Assembly (NCBI GenBank): GCA_944319915.1
Contig: CALUEY010000004.1
Location: forward strand, 1-64,000
Direction: 5' to 3'
DNA from: an uncultured Prevotella sp.
Lineage (GTDB): Bacteria; Bacteroidota; Bacteroidia; Bacteroidales; Bacteroidaceae
DNA length: 64,000 nucleotides
Shown: positions 20,672-28,623 of the stretch, in pieces
How positions within the stretch are numbered: position 1 is the first letter of the stretch
Layout of the letters: each line of letters starts with the position of its first letter
Notes under the pieces: model-generated
Database searches by the model: none
Told to the model about the DNA's origin: nothing
Seen by the model: only the letters and a program-made list of their open reading frames with translations
Translations under genes and position numbers: made by a program

Positions 20672-21949
20672 TCAGGGCGATGCCCCCGCTTGCAGGCATG
20701 CCGCCGGCGGCGCAACCTGCCTGAAGTGGCGCAGCAGCGCCTCTGCGTATTCGCGTGCGCGTTCCTCGGGCGAGGTGGCCTTGGGTATGTCGCCGCCGCG
20801 GAAAAGCACCTTGAGTATGTTGTCGCCATGTGGTTCCATGGCTTGCAGCAGCCTCGTCTCCTCCAGGTCAGTGAACACCATTTGCAGGAAGCCAATGGAG
20901 TATCTTGTGGGCAGGTCGGCCCGTGTGGGCCGCTGCAGGTCGGGCAGGGGGTGGGCGTAGGCCATTCCCATGGCGTCGGTCGACGGGGCAGGCGGCTCGC
21001 CGAGCATCAGGGCCCGCCCGGCCCGCGATGCCGTTTCGTGCAGTTGCGGCTCTTGGGCGAACACCCTTAGCAAGTCGGCTGGCCAGCAGTTTTCCTTGCG
21101 CCAGTGGCCTTTGCCCGTCACGTTCCATTCCGGCGGGAGGTATATTATGTATTCCGCGCGGTTTTCCAGTTCCCCGCTGGCGTGCGCCCCGTGCGCCACT
21201 TGCATGCGGTACGCCCCGGCGCCGATGGTGCACAGGGTGTAGTATGGCCTGGCTTTGGTGGGGGCTATCACGGCGATGTCTATTTGGAGGTTGGCCAAGT
21301 ACTTGTCGCGGATTATGGAGTCGGGCCGCCCGAATCGCCCAGCGATGAACTCCTCCACTGCCGCCCGTTCCTCCGTGGAGTACAAGTGGGGCTGCATGTC
21401 GGGCGTGATGCCGTGGGCGGCGGCCCACCAGTGGTGCAGCAGGTGGCTGCGGCACCGGCTTGGGGCGGGCGTAGGCAGCACGATGTCCATCCTGTCCCCA
21501 TCTGGGTCTATTGTGCCGATGGCTATGAATCGCTTGTAAAACCATATCCGGCTTACTCCCGTCCACAGCCAGAGGGTCGTTTCGGTGTATCGCCCCTGCC
21601 CGTCGCGGGCAACGTGTTGCAGGCCTTTTTTGTCGGCGCGGAGCATTCCGCCGTTCTTCATGTAGCTGCGGTAGAATACTAAAGCCATCCATGCTACGGC
21701 CACGGGCATCAGTACTACAACCTCGGCCACTATGAGCATAGGCGGCCACTCGCCGTAGTAGAGACTCATCCCTGTTGCGGCGAGCGCTATGGCGAGCATC
21801 GTGGCCGTAAACAATTGGTGGCTGTTAAAGAAGTGGATTGTCCATGGCAGGGCATAGCGCCATCGCGACTGCGGCAGCTCAAACAGCACGGCATCGCCGC
21901 CGGGCGGCAAGTTCATGTCCTTGAGGTCTCTCCATCTTATTTTTTCCAT
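20672..21949 (-). CDS. Membrane-anchored protein with SUFU-like domain
   Basis: A 425-residue protein. After a short cytosolic start there are two membrane helices (about residues 40-85, LFTATMLAIALAATGMSLYY and LIVAEVVVLMPVAVAWMALV), then a basic PH-like or linker region. The C-terminal half (about 190-400) resembles the suppressor-of-fused family: RPYYTLCTIGAGAYRMQVA, then ENRAEYIIYLPPEW, and a late FLQMVFTDLEE. Bacterial SUFU proteins are often linked to toxin immunity or remain uncharacterised. No toxin gene is visible next to it. It stands alone on the minus strand between DUF3078 and DUF1573. Confidence 0.7.
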   Translation of the reverse strand: MEKIRWRDLKDMNLPPGGDAVLFELPQSRWRYALPWTIHFFNSHQLFTATMLAIALAATGMSLYYGEWPPMLIVAEVVVLMPVAVAWMALVFYRSYMKNGGMLRADKKGLQHVARDGQGRYTETTLWLWTGVSRIWFYKRFIAIGTIDPDGDRMDIVLPTPAPSRCRSHLLHHWWAAAHGITPDMQPHLYSTEERAAVEEFIAGRFGRPDSIIRDKYLANLQIDIAVIAPTKARPYYTLCTIGAGAYRMQVAHGAHASGELENRAEYIIYLPPEWNVTGKGHWRKENCWPADLLRVFAQEPQLHETASRAGRALMLGEPPAPSTDAMGMAYAHPLPDLQRPTRADLPTRYSIGFLQMVFTDLEETRLLQAMEPHGDNILKVLFRGGDIPKATSPEERAREYAEALLRHFRQVAPPAACLQAGASP

Positions 21950-22078
21950 CTTTCAGTCTTGTCTCTGCTGGGGCATCGGTAGGCCGCTCCAAATACGGGC
22001 TTGCGCGCCCGTCAGCTCGGTTGGTGGCGAGCGGGCGGGCGCGCAGGCTGCTTGTTAGCTTGGCGGCTGGGGCCGGCC

Positions 22079-22486
22079 TTATTTCTTGGCCTCCTCCATG
22101 TCGCCCTCAATGTAGAGGCGCGTCATCTCCACGGCCCCGTTGGTCCTGATGGTTATCGACTTCTTGAAGTGGCCCGGAAAACGGCCTGCGCCGTTGTATG
22201 TCACCTTTATCTTGCCTTTCTGGCCGGGCATCACCGGCGCCTTGGTGTACTCAGGCACGGTGCAGCCGCAGCTGGCCACGGCCTGGTTTATTATGAGCGG
22301 GGCGTCGCCTACGTTGGTGTAGGTGAATTCGCACGACACCTTGGGCGACGACTCCGAGAACTTGCCGAAGTTGTGGGTGGTCTTGTCAAACTTGATTTGG
22401 GCCTGCTTCTTGTCGCCTGCCTGCTGGGCCAAGGCCATCGTGAGGCAGCATACGAGCATGGCCGACAATAGTAATATTTTCTTCAT
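22079..22486 (-). CDS. DUF1573 domain-containing secreted protein
   Basis: About 135 residues with a signal peptide (MKKILLLSAMLVCCLTMALAQ) followed by one DUF1573/ASPM-SPD-2-Hydin-like immunoglobulin fold. ITFDKTTHNFG-type strands (here IKFDKTTHNFGKFSE) lead to FTYTNVGDAPLIINQAVASC and GCTVPEYTKAPVMPGQKG. Such domains are common in Bacteroidetes envelope proteins; their function is unknown. The start at 22486 was chosen because the -7 element at 22517-22524 overlaps the alternative ATG at 22519. Confidence 0.9.
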   Translation of the reverse strand: MKKILLLSAMLVCCLTMALAQQAGDKKQAQIKFDKTTHNFGKFSESSPKVSCEFTYTNVGDAPLIINQAVASCGCTVPEYTKAPVMPGQKGKIKVTYNGAGRFPGHFKKSITIRTNGAVEMTRLYIEGDMEEAKK

Positions 22487-22516
22487 AACCGCTTTGTTTA
22501 AATTGTTTGTCTGGCG

Positions 22517-22524
22517 CAAAATTA
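22517..22524 (-). promoter_or_regulatory. -7 element of the DUF1573 gene
   Basis: The minus strand reads TAATTTTG. Transcription would begin about 22510, 24 bases before the ATG at 22486. No clear -33 box. Confidence 0.6.
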
Positions 22525-23231
22525 CCCCATTTCCGTTGAATTTGTATGCATAGGGCGCGTTATTTTTTTATAAATTAACACATCGGGGCGGGCAGGTGTG
22601 GGCCTGGTGCTTGCGCGCCCAATGCTCATGGCTGGCCTCAAGCCTTGTGGCGCAGCTCGCCCAATGGCTATCCGGGCCGTTATGATGTGTCATTATTTTT
22701 CATTGTTCGGCATAGCCTCTCCAACGGCTTGATTCCCAATGGGTTGGGCATGGTGCCGTTTGGAGTTCCGAAAGCGGCTGTTTCGCGTGGCCAAACGGGC
22801 CGTTTTGCACCACGGAAAAGGCCGTTTGGCAGCGCAATATGGCTGGCAAGGACTTGCCGAGGGGCAAAAGTAAACATTTTGTCACGGCTTTGCTGGGTGG
22901 CAGGGGCGGTGGCAGGGGCTGGCGAGGGGCTGTGCTTCGTTCCGGGCGACGGCGGCAGCATCAGCGAGTATTCGCGCAAGGCAAAGGCTAAGTTTTACTT
23001 CAGCGGGCCACTCACTGATGTGTCTGGCTATGGCCGGGGAACGCGCGTGGTGGCCGTGGAGCGCGGCTCAGACTTCGCCAAGTTCTTGCAGAGCCTGAGG
23101 CAAAGGCACTGACACGGCGTCTTGCCCTCAGCCGCAGCCTGTCCTCCGCGCCACGGACGGGCTGCGGCTGCCTTCATCCCGCTTTTCCTTTCCCCGCAGC
23201 CTTGGGTGGCAGGCAAAAGCGGTTGTTTTGC
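22525..23231. other. Intergenic region with 22-nt-unit array, no gene supported
   Basis: About 700 bases between divergent genes. Site B of the array family lies at 22753-22840. An open frame at 22645-23112 has low-complexity composition and no domain features, and it runs through the repeat, so I do not call it a gene. The far end carries the promoter of the LuxR gene. Confidence 0.6.
22753..22840. repeat. 22-nt-unit intergenic array, site B
   Basis: Four degenerate units: GTGCCGTTTGGAGTTCCG, GGCTGTTTCGCGTGGCCAAA, GGCCGTTTTGCACCACGGAA and GGCCGTTTGGCAGCGC. A 9-bp inverted pair (22790-22798 and 22822-22830) gives a weak hairpin. It lies between divergent genes. Confidence 0.65.
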
Positions 23232-23262
23232 TTTGTGGTTTGCTTTGTTTTCCGTAACTTTG
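23232..23262 (+). promoter_or_regulatory. Promoter of the LuxR-type regulator
   Basis: TTTG (23232-23235), a 19-base spacer, TAACTTTG (23255-23262). The ATG at 23272 is only ten bases after the -7 element, so the transcript would be leaderless or nearly so. Confidence 0.75.
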
Positions 23263-23271
23263 CAAGCCGGA

Positions 23272-23871
23272 ATGGAACTCACCAACACACAACGTCCAAG
23301 GATAGCCATAGTAGACCGCAACACGCTCGCCGCGCTGGGGCTTAAGGCCATGCTCCGCGAGGCGGTGCCGGTGGCTGAGGTGTGCGCCTTCGGGTCGTTC
23401 GATGAGCTGGCCGAGGGCGGGCCAGGCGGCTTCGTCCACTACTTCGTGGCCCTGGAGGTGCTTATGGCCAACCGCGACTTCTTCACCGCGCGGCGCCAAA
23501 AGACCATAGTGCTCACGCCGTCGGCAGCCGAAGGGGCGCAGCCGCGCGGCTTCCACACCATCTGCACCGCGCTGCCTGAGCGGCAGCTCGTAAGGGCGCT
23601 GCTCGCGCTGAAGCAGGGCGCGCACCCCGGCGGGCGCCACCTGCCGCAGCAGGGGGGCAGGCGCGGCGGCGTGCTCTCGGAGCGCGAGGCCGAGGTGATG
23701 GCGCTCATAGTGCGCGGGTTCATCAACAAGGAGATAGCCGACCGGCTCAACATAGGGCTGGCCACGGTGGTTACCCACCGCAAGAACATTATGGAGAAGC
23801 TCGGGGTGAGGAGCGTGTCGGCCCTCACCATCTATGCCGTGGTCAACGGCTATGTGGGCATCGACAGCATA
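23272..23871 (+). CDS. LuxR-type transcriptional regulator with degenerate receiver
   Basis: About 200 residues. The C-terminal HTH is clear: LSEREAEVMALIVRGFINKEIADRLNI and VVTHRKNIMEKLGVRSVSALTIYAV. The N-terminal half resembles a response-regulator receiver (RIAIVDRNTLAALGLKAML), but the strand that should carry the phospho-acceptor aspartate reads FVALEVLMANRDFF, so phosphorylation is unlikely. A KTIVLT strand remains. A G/R/Q-rich linker joins the halves. The HTH closely resembles that of the hemerythrin-LuxR protein at 26784, including the INGY/VNG-type C-terminus. The two regulators flank nrdDG. Confidence 0.85.
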
Positions 23872-23905
23872 TAGGCAGGCCCGCCGCGGGCCTGCGCAGG
23901 CAAAA

Positions 23906-23958
23906 ACATAGGGCAAGGAGCGGCTCCCAGGCCGGCATCCTTGCCCTATGTGCTTTTT
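23906..23958. terminator. Bidirectional terminator between the LuxR gene and nrdG
   Basis: 14-bp arms (23906-23919 and 23938-23951) enclose an 18-nt loop. On the plus strand GCTTTTTTG follows; on the minus strand GTTTTTG follows. It serves both convergent genes. Confidence 0.85.
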
Positions 23959-23995
23959 TGTTTGGCCCAAAGGCCGTGACTGCTCCGCCGCTGCC

Positions 23996-24460
23996 TCACT
24001 TCCAGAAGCGCGGCGTTATGTCGGTGAAGTCGTCGCCCGAGGCCCGCTTGTAGAGCCTCTGGTTGGTGGTGCGCTCCCTGAGGCAGCCCAAGTGGGCTAT
24101 GTACGGGCCGAGCTTGATGTAGTCGAAGTCGGCCTTTCGCACCGTGGCTGGCACGCGCTGCCGTCCGCTGTACCATGCCACCTTGAGCTGCGGGTGCTCG
24201 CGGTGCAGGTAGTTGGCGAGCGCGTTTACGTAGGAAGGCTCGGCGTCGCCGCCCATGAAGCACACGCAGGTGATGTCGTTGACATAGCGGTTCACCATCG
24301 ACTCAAGCTCCATCGGGGTGAGCGGGGTGCCTATGTCCTGCCACAGGTAGCTGCTGTGGCAGCCCGGGCAGCGGCAGGGGCAGCCGGAGAGGTTGATGGC
24401 CAGGGTCACTTCGTCGGGTATTTCCTGGAATACCACACCCGTGTTTACGTATTTCAGCAT
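23996..24460 (-). CDS. nrdG: Anaerobic ribonucleotide reductase activating enzyme
   Basis: About 154 residues, a small radical-SAM protein that generates the glycyl radical on NrdD. The SAM-binding cluster motif CxxxCxxC is inside GCPCRCPGCH, and MGGDAEP corresponds to the glycine-rich SAM contact. The start at 24460 (MLKYVNTGVVFQ) matches the usual N-terminus; an ATG at 24490, three bases after the nrdD stop, would add ten basic residues. It is cotranscribed with nrdD. Confidence 0.95.
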   Translation of the reverse strand: MLKYVNTGVVFQEIPDEVTLAINLSGCPCRCPGCHSSYLWQDIGTPLTPMELESMVNRYVNDITCVCFMGGDAEPSYVNALANYLHREHPQLKVAWYSGRQRVPATVRKADFDYIKLGPYIAHLGCLRERTTNQRLYKRASGDDFTDITPRFWK

Positions 24461-24493
24461 GGCTTTCTTCCGTTTGCTGTCGTTCCGCATGGG

Positions 24494-26605
24494 TCATTCT
24501 GCTGCCAGCCCGGCTCCCGCCTTGGCGTAGAAGCGGCGGTTGGCTTCCTGCTGGCGCGCCTCCGAGAAGTTGCTCACTCGCTTCAGGTAGCCTATGATGC
24601 GCGTCATGTAGTCCACGTTCTTCGAGTGGCAGGCGGGGCATTCGTGCAGGTAGCGCTTGTCTATGTGGCCGCAGTCGTTGCACACGGTGTTGGGTATGTT
24701 GAACGTAAAGTAGTTGCATCCCTCCTTGGCGGCCACGCGCAGGAGCTGCCGGTATTGCGCCTTGGAGAGGTGCTCCTCAAGGTTCATGTGGAGCGCGGAG
24801 CCCCCGGTGAGGTGCTCTATGTAGGGCGCGCCGTGCAGGCGGAACTTCTCTATGATGTCGGTGGAGCCGTCCTCAACCACGTAGAAGTAGCTGTTGTAGC
24901 AGTCGCGCGGCACGAAGTAGCCGTCCTCGCGGTCCCACTTGGCGTGTTTCACGCCCACGTTCTCGGCCGGAATCATCTCGCAGTTGAACATCACGTCCTT
25001 CGTGCGGTACTCGCGGTTTTTCTTTTCTATTATGCCGAGCACGCCCTGCACGAAGGCGAGGTAGTCTGGGTTGTCGCTTATTTGCAGGCCCATGAACTCG
25101 GCGGCCTCCACGAGTCCGTTCACCCCTATGGTGAGGTATTGCCGCGACATGTTGATGTAGCCCGCGTCGAACAGCGGGAGCATGCCGTGGGCCTGCAGCT
25201 CCTTGAGGTTTTCGTTGTAGGCCAGCTGCACCTTATGGCAAAGGTCTGTGATGTCGGCAAGGAACTCCTTGTAGTCCGTCTTGTTGTTCACCGCATGCTG
25301 TATGCAGCGGTTCAGGTTGATGGTGAGCACGCTCTTGGAGCCGGTGGACACGCCTCCCGCCCCGAGGGTGTAGCTGAAGCCGTTGTCTTGTATCTCGTTG
25401 CGCAGGCGGCAGCAGCTCGACAGCGAGTCGGCGTTGTCGCTCATGTAGGTGAAGAACGAGTGGCCCTCGGCATACATCTCGGCGGTGAAGTCGCCCCACT
25501 CGGCGTCGATCACGTCGCCGTCGCGGCTCAGCAGGGCCATCGTTTCCACCGGGAACGTGAGCACGGCCTTGGTGCGCTCGGCGTTGAACCACTTCATGAA
25601 GCGCTTCTGCAGCCACGAAAGCCCGGCCCAGTCGGGCTTACTCCCGTCGGGGAAATGGAACTCGCCGAAGAGGCTTTCGAAGTAAGGGCGGTCGTAATAG
25701 GCAATGTTCCAGAACACGGCCTGGTAGTTCCTGGCGCCCGTGGGCTGGTTTATCGAATATACAATCTGCTCGAAGCAGTCGGTTATCACCTTGTCTATCG
25801 TGCGCTGTTTCAGCGACAAGTCCACCACCTTGTCGGGCTCCTTGTAGTACTCCTTGCCGTATTCGAGCCCTATGAAATAGTTGAGGTACATAAGGAATTC
25901 GGGCGTGGCGCAGGCCCCGCTGAGCATGCTCGACACCATGAACACCATGTTGACGAAGCCCCCGCAGAACGACTTCAGGTTGGTGGGGGCGGTGGAGTTG
26001 CCGCCGATAGACATCGTTCCGCCTATGAGCCAGGGGTACATGGTGATGGAGGCGCAGTAGTTGGCAAGGCTTGTCTCGTCGTTCTTATATATAAAGTGGT
26101 GTGTCAGCAGGTAGGTGTAGCGGTCGGCCAGCTCCTTGCCGTACATTTTCTTGATGCGGTCAGTGAGCAGGCGGCGGTTAAGGCGGATGAAGTTCGACTT
26201 GGGCAGCTCGCCTATGAGGGTGGCTATGTTCTTGTGCTCTACGTTCGCGTTGGCGTCGTATTTCGAGCCGGTGGCGGCGTTGGCCGCCTCGCAGTAGGCC
26301 GCGAGGAAGCGCAGCTTCTCCATCGTCTCGCGGTCCTCGGTGTGCCGCTGGCGGTATAGCATGAACGACTTGGCCACGTGGTAGAAGCCCTCGCGCATCA
26401 GCGCTTCCTCCACTTGGTTCTGTATGTCCTCCACCTTTATGCCCTCGTGTATGTCGAGGTGGCTCAGTATCTTTGATATGCAGCTTAGGTCGGTGGGTTC
26501 GTTTACGGAGTCGAACGCCTTGATGATGGCGTTCATGATCTTGTCGAGCGAGAAGCGTTCGGCCGACCCGTCTCTTTTGGTGATTGTAAAGCTCTTTATG
26601 TCCAT
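24494..26605 (-). CDS. nrdD: Anaerobic ribonucleoside-triphosphate reductase
   Basis: A 703-residue class III reductase that makes dNTPs without oxygen. An N-terminal ATP-cone (about residues 1-95, ITKRDGSAERFSLDKIMNAI) gives allosteric control. The catalytic barrel follows, with FCGGFVNMVFM and CCRLRNE containing conserved cysteines. Near the C-terminus a zinc site is formed by CNDCGH and CPAC. The glycyl-radical residue is Gly672 in RIIGYLKR. The gene is followed directly by nrdG and preceded by a TATCTTTG promoter with a dyad upstream. Confidence 0.97.
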   Translation of the reverse strand: MDIKSFTITKRDGSAERFSLDKIMNAIIKAFDSVNEPTDLSCISKILSHLDIHEGIKVEDIQNQVEEALMREGFYHVAKSFMLYRQRHTEDRETMEKLRFLAAYCEAANAATGSKYDANANVEHKNIATLIGELPKSNFIRLNRRLLTDRIKKMYGKELADRYTYLLTHHFIYKNDETSLANYCASITMYPWLIGGTMSIGGNSTAPTNLKSFCGGFVNMVFMVSSMLSGACATPEFLMYLNYFIGLEYGKEYYKEPDKVVDLSLKQRTIDKVITDCFEQIVYSINQPTGARNYQAVFWNIAYYDRPYFESLFGEFHFPDGSKPDWAGLSWLQKRFMKWFNAERTKAVLTFPVETMALLSRDGDVIDAEWGDFTAEMYAEGHSFFTYMSDNADSLSSCCRLRNEIQDNGFSYTLGAGGVSTGSKSVLTINLNRCIQHAVNNKTDYKEFLADITDLCHKVQLAYNENLKELQAHGMLPLFDAGYINMSRQYLTIGVNGLVEAAEFMGLQISDNPDYLAFVQGVLGIIEKKNREYRTKDVMFNCEMIPAENVGVKHAKWDREDGYFVPRDCYNSYFYVVEDGSTDIIEKFRLHGAPYIEHLTGGSALHMNLEEHLSKAQYRQLLRVAAKEGCNYFTFNIPNTVCNDCGHIDKRYLHECPACHSKNVDYMTRIIGYLKRVSNFSEARQQEANRRFYAKAGAGLAAE

Positions 26606-26712
26606 GGCTGTTTTCTGTTTTGGGAAACTTTTTCAGCGAGTCCAGCTGAAAAGTTTCCCGTTTCTGGTAACTTTTTGCTTGGTTTGCTTAATCGTGTTTG
26701 CTGAATCGGATG

Positions 26713-26720
26713 CAAAGATA
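26713..26720 (-). promoter_or_regulatory. -7 element of the nrdDG promoter
   Basis: The minus strand reads TATCTTTG. The spot where a -33 TTTG would lie is covered by the dyad at 26726-26751, which suggests an activator- or repressor-controlled promoter. Confidence 0.7.
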
Positions 26721-26725
26721 CAATA

Positions 26726-26751
26726 AAATCCGGTAGAAACCTACCGGATTT
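26726..26751 (-). promoter_or_regulatory. Dyad upstream of nrdD: operator or terminator
   Basis: 11-bp perfect arms (26726-26736 and 26741-26751, core ATCCGGTAG) around AAAC. It lies 33 bases after the stop of the hemerythrin-LuxR gene and is followed on the minus strand by TTTTATTG, so it could terminate that gene. It also sits over the -33 position of the nrdD promoter, so it could be an operator. Both roles may apply. Confidence 0.55.
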
Positions 26752-26783
26752 GGAACAAAAATGGAGCTGTGGACAAACATTTC

Positions 26784-27755
26784 CTAAAGCTTTACATTGG
26801 ATATGTCGACCAGTCCGTTGACGATGGCGTAGATGGTTAGCCCGGCGGAGCTGTGTATCTGCAGCTTGCGCGCTATGTTGCGCCTGTGGGTTATCACCGT
26901 GTTGACCGAGATGTACAGGTGCTCGGCTATTTCCTTGTTCGACATGCCCTGCACGAGGCTCACCACCACCTCCTTCTCGCGGTCGGAGAGGGCGTCGGCG
27001 CTCTCTTGCCCGCCCTTGAACACCATCGACGAGATGTTCTTCGTCACGTCGTTCTGCCTCGAGATGCGTTCCAGCCGCCGTATTGCCGGCACGAAGATGT
27101 TGTCTTCCACCTCGGTGTGGAGCTTCAGCCACTCCTCGTTGTTGTATATGTCGTAGAGTGTTGACATCAGCTTGTGGTTGCGCTGTATGTCCGTGGGCAG
27201 GTATTTTATGATGGTGGTCTTCAGTTCCTTGAGCTTTATGTCGGTCTGGCCGTGGTGCTTTGAGAATGTTTCGATGGTGTAGTCGCCGGTGGCCTGGCCG
27301 TCGAGCAGGGCCTGCACGTATGGGAAGAGCGTCCGCTCCTCGTCGAGCATGTGCTTGCGCACCTCGTGGGCGTACTCGTCGTAGAGCTTGAGGAGCAGTC
27401 CGCCGAGGTCGCCGCCGCCGTAGATCGACTCCTCAAGCTCGCGCCTTATGAACGGCAGCTGGAAGTCGAGGTAATACACGTGGCACGCCTTGAGGTAGTG
27501 CATGAGCGTAGGCACGGAGAGCTGTTCGTCGTCGTCGAACCCGTAGTAGCCGTTGATGGTGTAGTTCACCACGGCCAGGAAGGTGTACGTGTCCACCCCG
27601 TTGTCCTCGCACGTCTCCCTCACGGTCTTGTCGCCGAAGCCGAGCTTGATGCCGAAGCTGCCCAGCGACTGCAGCACGTTGTAGTTGTCGCGTATGAGCG
27701 AAATCATCTTGTCGCTGGCCTCGTAAGTCTTTTGGTTCTTCATTGCGATACCCAT
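26784..27755 (-). CDS. Hemerythrin-domain LuxR-type regulator
   Basis: 323 residues from this start; an in-frame ATG four codons later (27743) is also possible. The N-terminal two thirds is a hemerythrin-like helical bundle with His/Glu-rich helices: CHVYYLDFQLPFIRRELEE (about 92-110), YAHEVRKHMLDEERTLFP (128-145), FSKHHGQTDIKLKEL (162-176), LHTEVEDNIFVPAIRRLE (214-231). Such bundles bind a di-iron centre that reacts with oxygen or NO. The C-terminus is a LuxR HTH (LSDREKEVVVSLVQGMSNKE onward). I infer a redox- or oxygen-sensing transcription factor, likely for the adjacent anaerobic reductase operon. Confidence 0.9.
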   Translation of the reverse strand: MGIAMKNQKTYEASDKMISLIRDNYNVLQSLGSFGIKLGFGDKTVRETCEDNGVDTYTFLAVVNYTINGYYGFDDDEQLSVPTLMHYLKACHVYYLDFQLPFIRRELEESIYGGGDLGGLLLKLYDEYAHEVRKHMLDEERTLFPYVQALLDGQATGDYTIETFSKHHGQTDIKLKELKTTIIKYLPTDIQRNHKLMSTLYDIYNNEEWLKLHTEVEDNIFVPAIRRLERISRQNDVTKNISSMVFKGGQESADALSDREKEVVVSLVQGMSNKEIAEHLYISVNTVITHRRNIARKLQIHSSAGLTIYAIVNGLVDISNVKL

Positions 27756-27770
27756 TTTTGATTACAGCTG

Positions 27771-27778
27771 CAAAAGTA
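27771..27778 (-). promoter_or_regulatory. -7 element of the hemerythrin-LuxR gene
   Basis: The minus strand reads TACTTTTG, sixteen bases before the ATG at 27755. The leader would be very short, as for the other LuxR gene. Confidence 0.55.
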
Positions 27779-27913
27779 ATGATTTAAATCCACACGCGCA
27801 ATAGCCATTTGTTGGTATTCCGGCGGGCCGCCCCGTGCTGGGATACACATTTGTGGCTACCCCGCCGCGCGGCTTTGTGCCATATATCAATAATGTGTGT
27901 TGGCCGCGCTTAG

Positions 27914-27955
27914 GCAAAAAATGCCCCATGGCAGCTGCTGTCCGGCATTTTTTGC
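27914..27955 (+). promoter_or_regulatory. Inverted repeat upstream of the thioesterase promoter
   Basis: Perfect 12-bp arms GCAAAAAATGCC (27914-27925) and GGCATTTTTTGC (27944-27955), 18 bases apart, ending one base before TATATTTG at 27957-27964. The position covers the -33 region, so it may be an operator; it could also form a weak terminator. Confidence 0.5.
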
Positions 27956-27956
27956 G

Positions 27957-27964
27957 TATATTTG
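27957..27964 (+). promoter_or_regulatory. -7 element of the thioesterase gene
   Basis: TATATTTG fits TAnnTTTG, 26 bases before the ATG at 27991. Confidence 0.6.
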
Positions 27965-27990
27965 CCTGTGCAACCAAACAACAGGCGACT

Positions 27991-28476
27991 ATGAGAAAGA
28001 TAAGGAATCCCTGGCAGGGCAAGCCGGGATACGATTGCTTCGGGTGCAGCCCCGACAACCCGCTGGGAGTAAAGATGGAGTTCTACGAAGACGGCGACAG
28101 CGTTGTGTGCTTCTGGAAGCCCCAGGAGCACTATCAGGGGTGGATAGACACGCTGCACGGAGGCATACAGGCCACGCTCATCGATGAGTGCGCGGGGTGG
28201 GTGGTGTCGCGCAAGCTGCAGACCACCGGCGTAACCACGAAGCTTGAGGTGCGCTACCGGAAGCCCATCATGACCACCGACGCACAGCTCACCATACGCG
28301 CCGCACTGCGCGGGATGAAGCGCAACCTGGCGCAGATAGGCATTACGATAGAGAACTCAATGGGCGAGGTGTGCACCGAGGGCGAGGCCACTTACTTCAC
28401 CTTCCCGGCGGAGAAGGCCCGCCAGATGGGCTTCACGTCGTGCGATACCGAGGGCGACGAGCTGTTGCCTATGTGA
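27991..28476 (+). CDS. PaaI-type hotdog thioesterase
   Basis: 161 residues forming a single hotdog domain. The signature HGGIQATLIDECAGWV lies around residues 56-71, where the family has its HGG...D/E catalytic segment; TTKLEVRYRKPI follows. It should hydrolyse an acyl-CoA thioester in the cytosol; the substrate is unknown. The N-terminal DCFGCSPDNPLGVKM matches the CFGCG-type start seen in this group. It was started at 27991 because upstream in-frame codons lie before the predicted promoter. It has a monocistronic setting. Confidence 0.88.
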   Translation: MRKIRNPWQGKPGYDCFGCSPDNPLGVKMEFYEDGDSVVCFWKPQEHYQGWIDTLHGGIQATLIDECAGWVVSRKLQTTGVTTKLEVRYRKPIMTTDAQLTIRAALRGMKRNLAQIGITIENSMGEVCTEGEATYFTFPAEKARQMGFTSCDTEGDELLPM

Positions 28477-28503
28477 CGGCGGATGCAAAAATCCACGTAA
28501 ACG

Positions 28504-28535
28504 TTTGCGTATCTTCCGTGCTTTTCGTATATTTG
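28504..28535 (+). promoter_or_regulatory. Promoter of the LacI-family regulator
   Basis: TTTG (28504-28507), a 20-base spacer, TATATTTG (28528-28535). The leader to the ATG at 28624 is about 80 nt. Confidence 0.75.
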
Positions 28536-28623
28536 CATCTGTGCGGCGCCCCGCACGGCTTGATGCCGGGCGCTGCGCGGCGGCTTGCCGCCCACCGTCA
28601 ACCCATCTGCAACATCACCGCCA

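Noticed and set aside
22645-23112. Possible 155-residue gene upstream of the LuxR gene
   Set aside because: It runs through the 22-nt array, has no domain or signal, and no promoter element at its start.
23948-26359. 803-residue open frame opposite nrdD and nrdG
   Set aside because: Antisense to two well-supported genes, no domain features, composition of a shadow frame.
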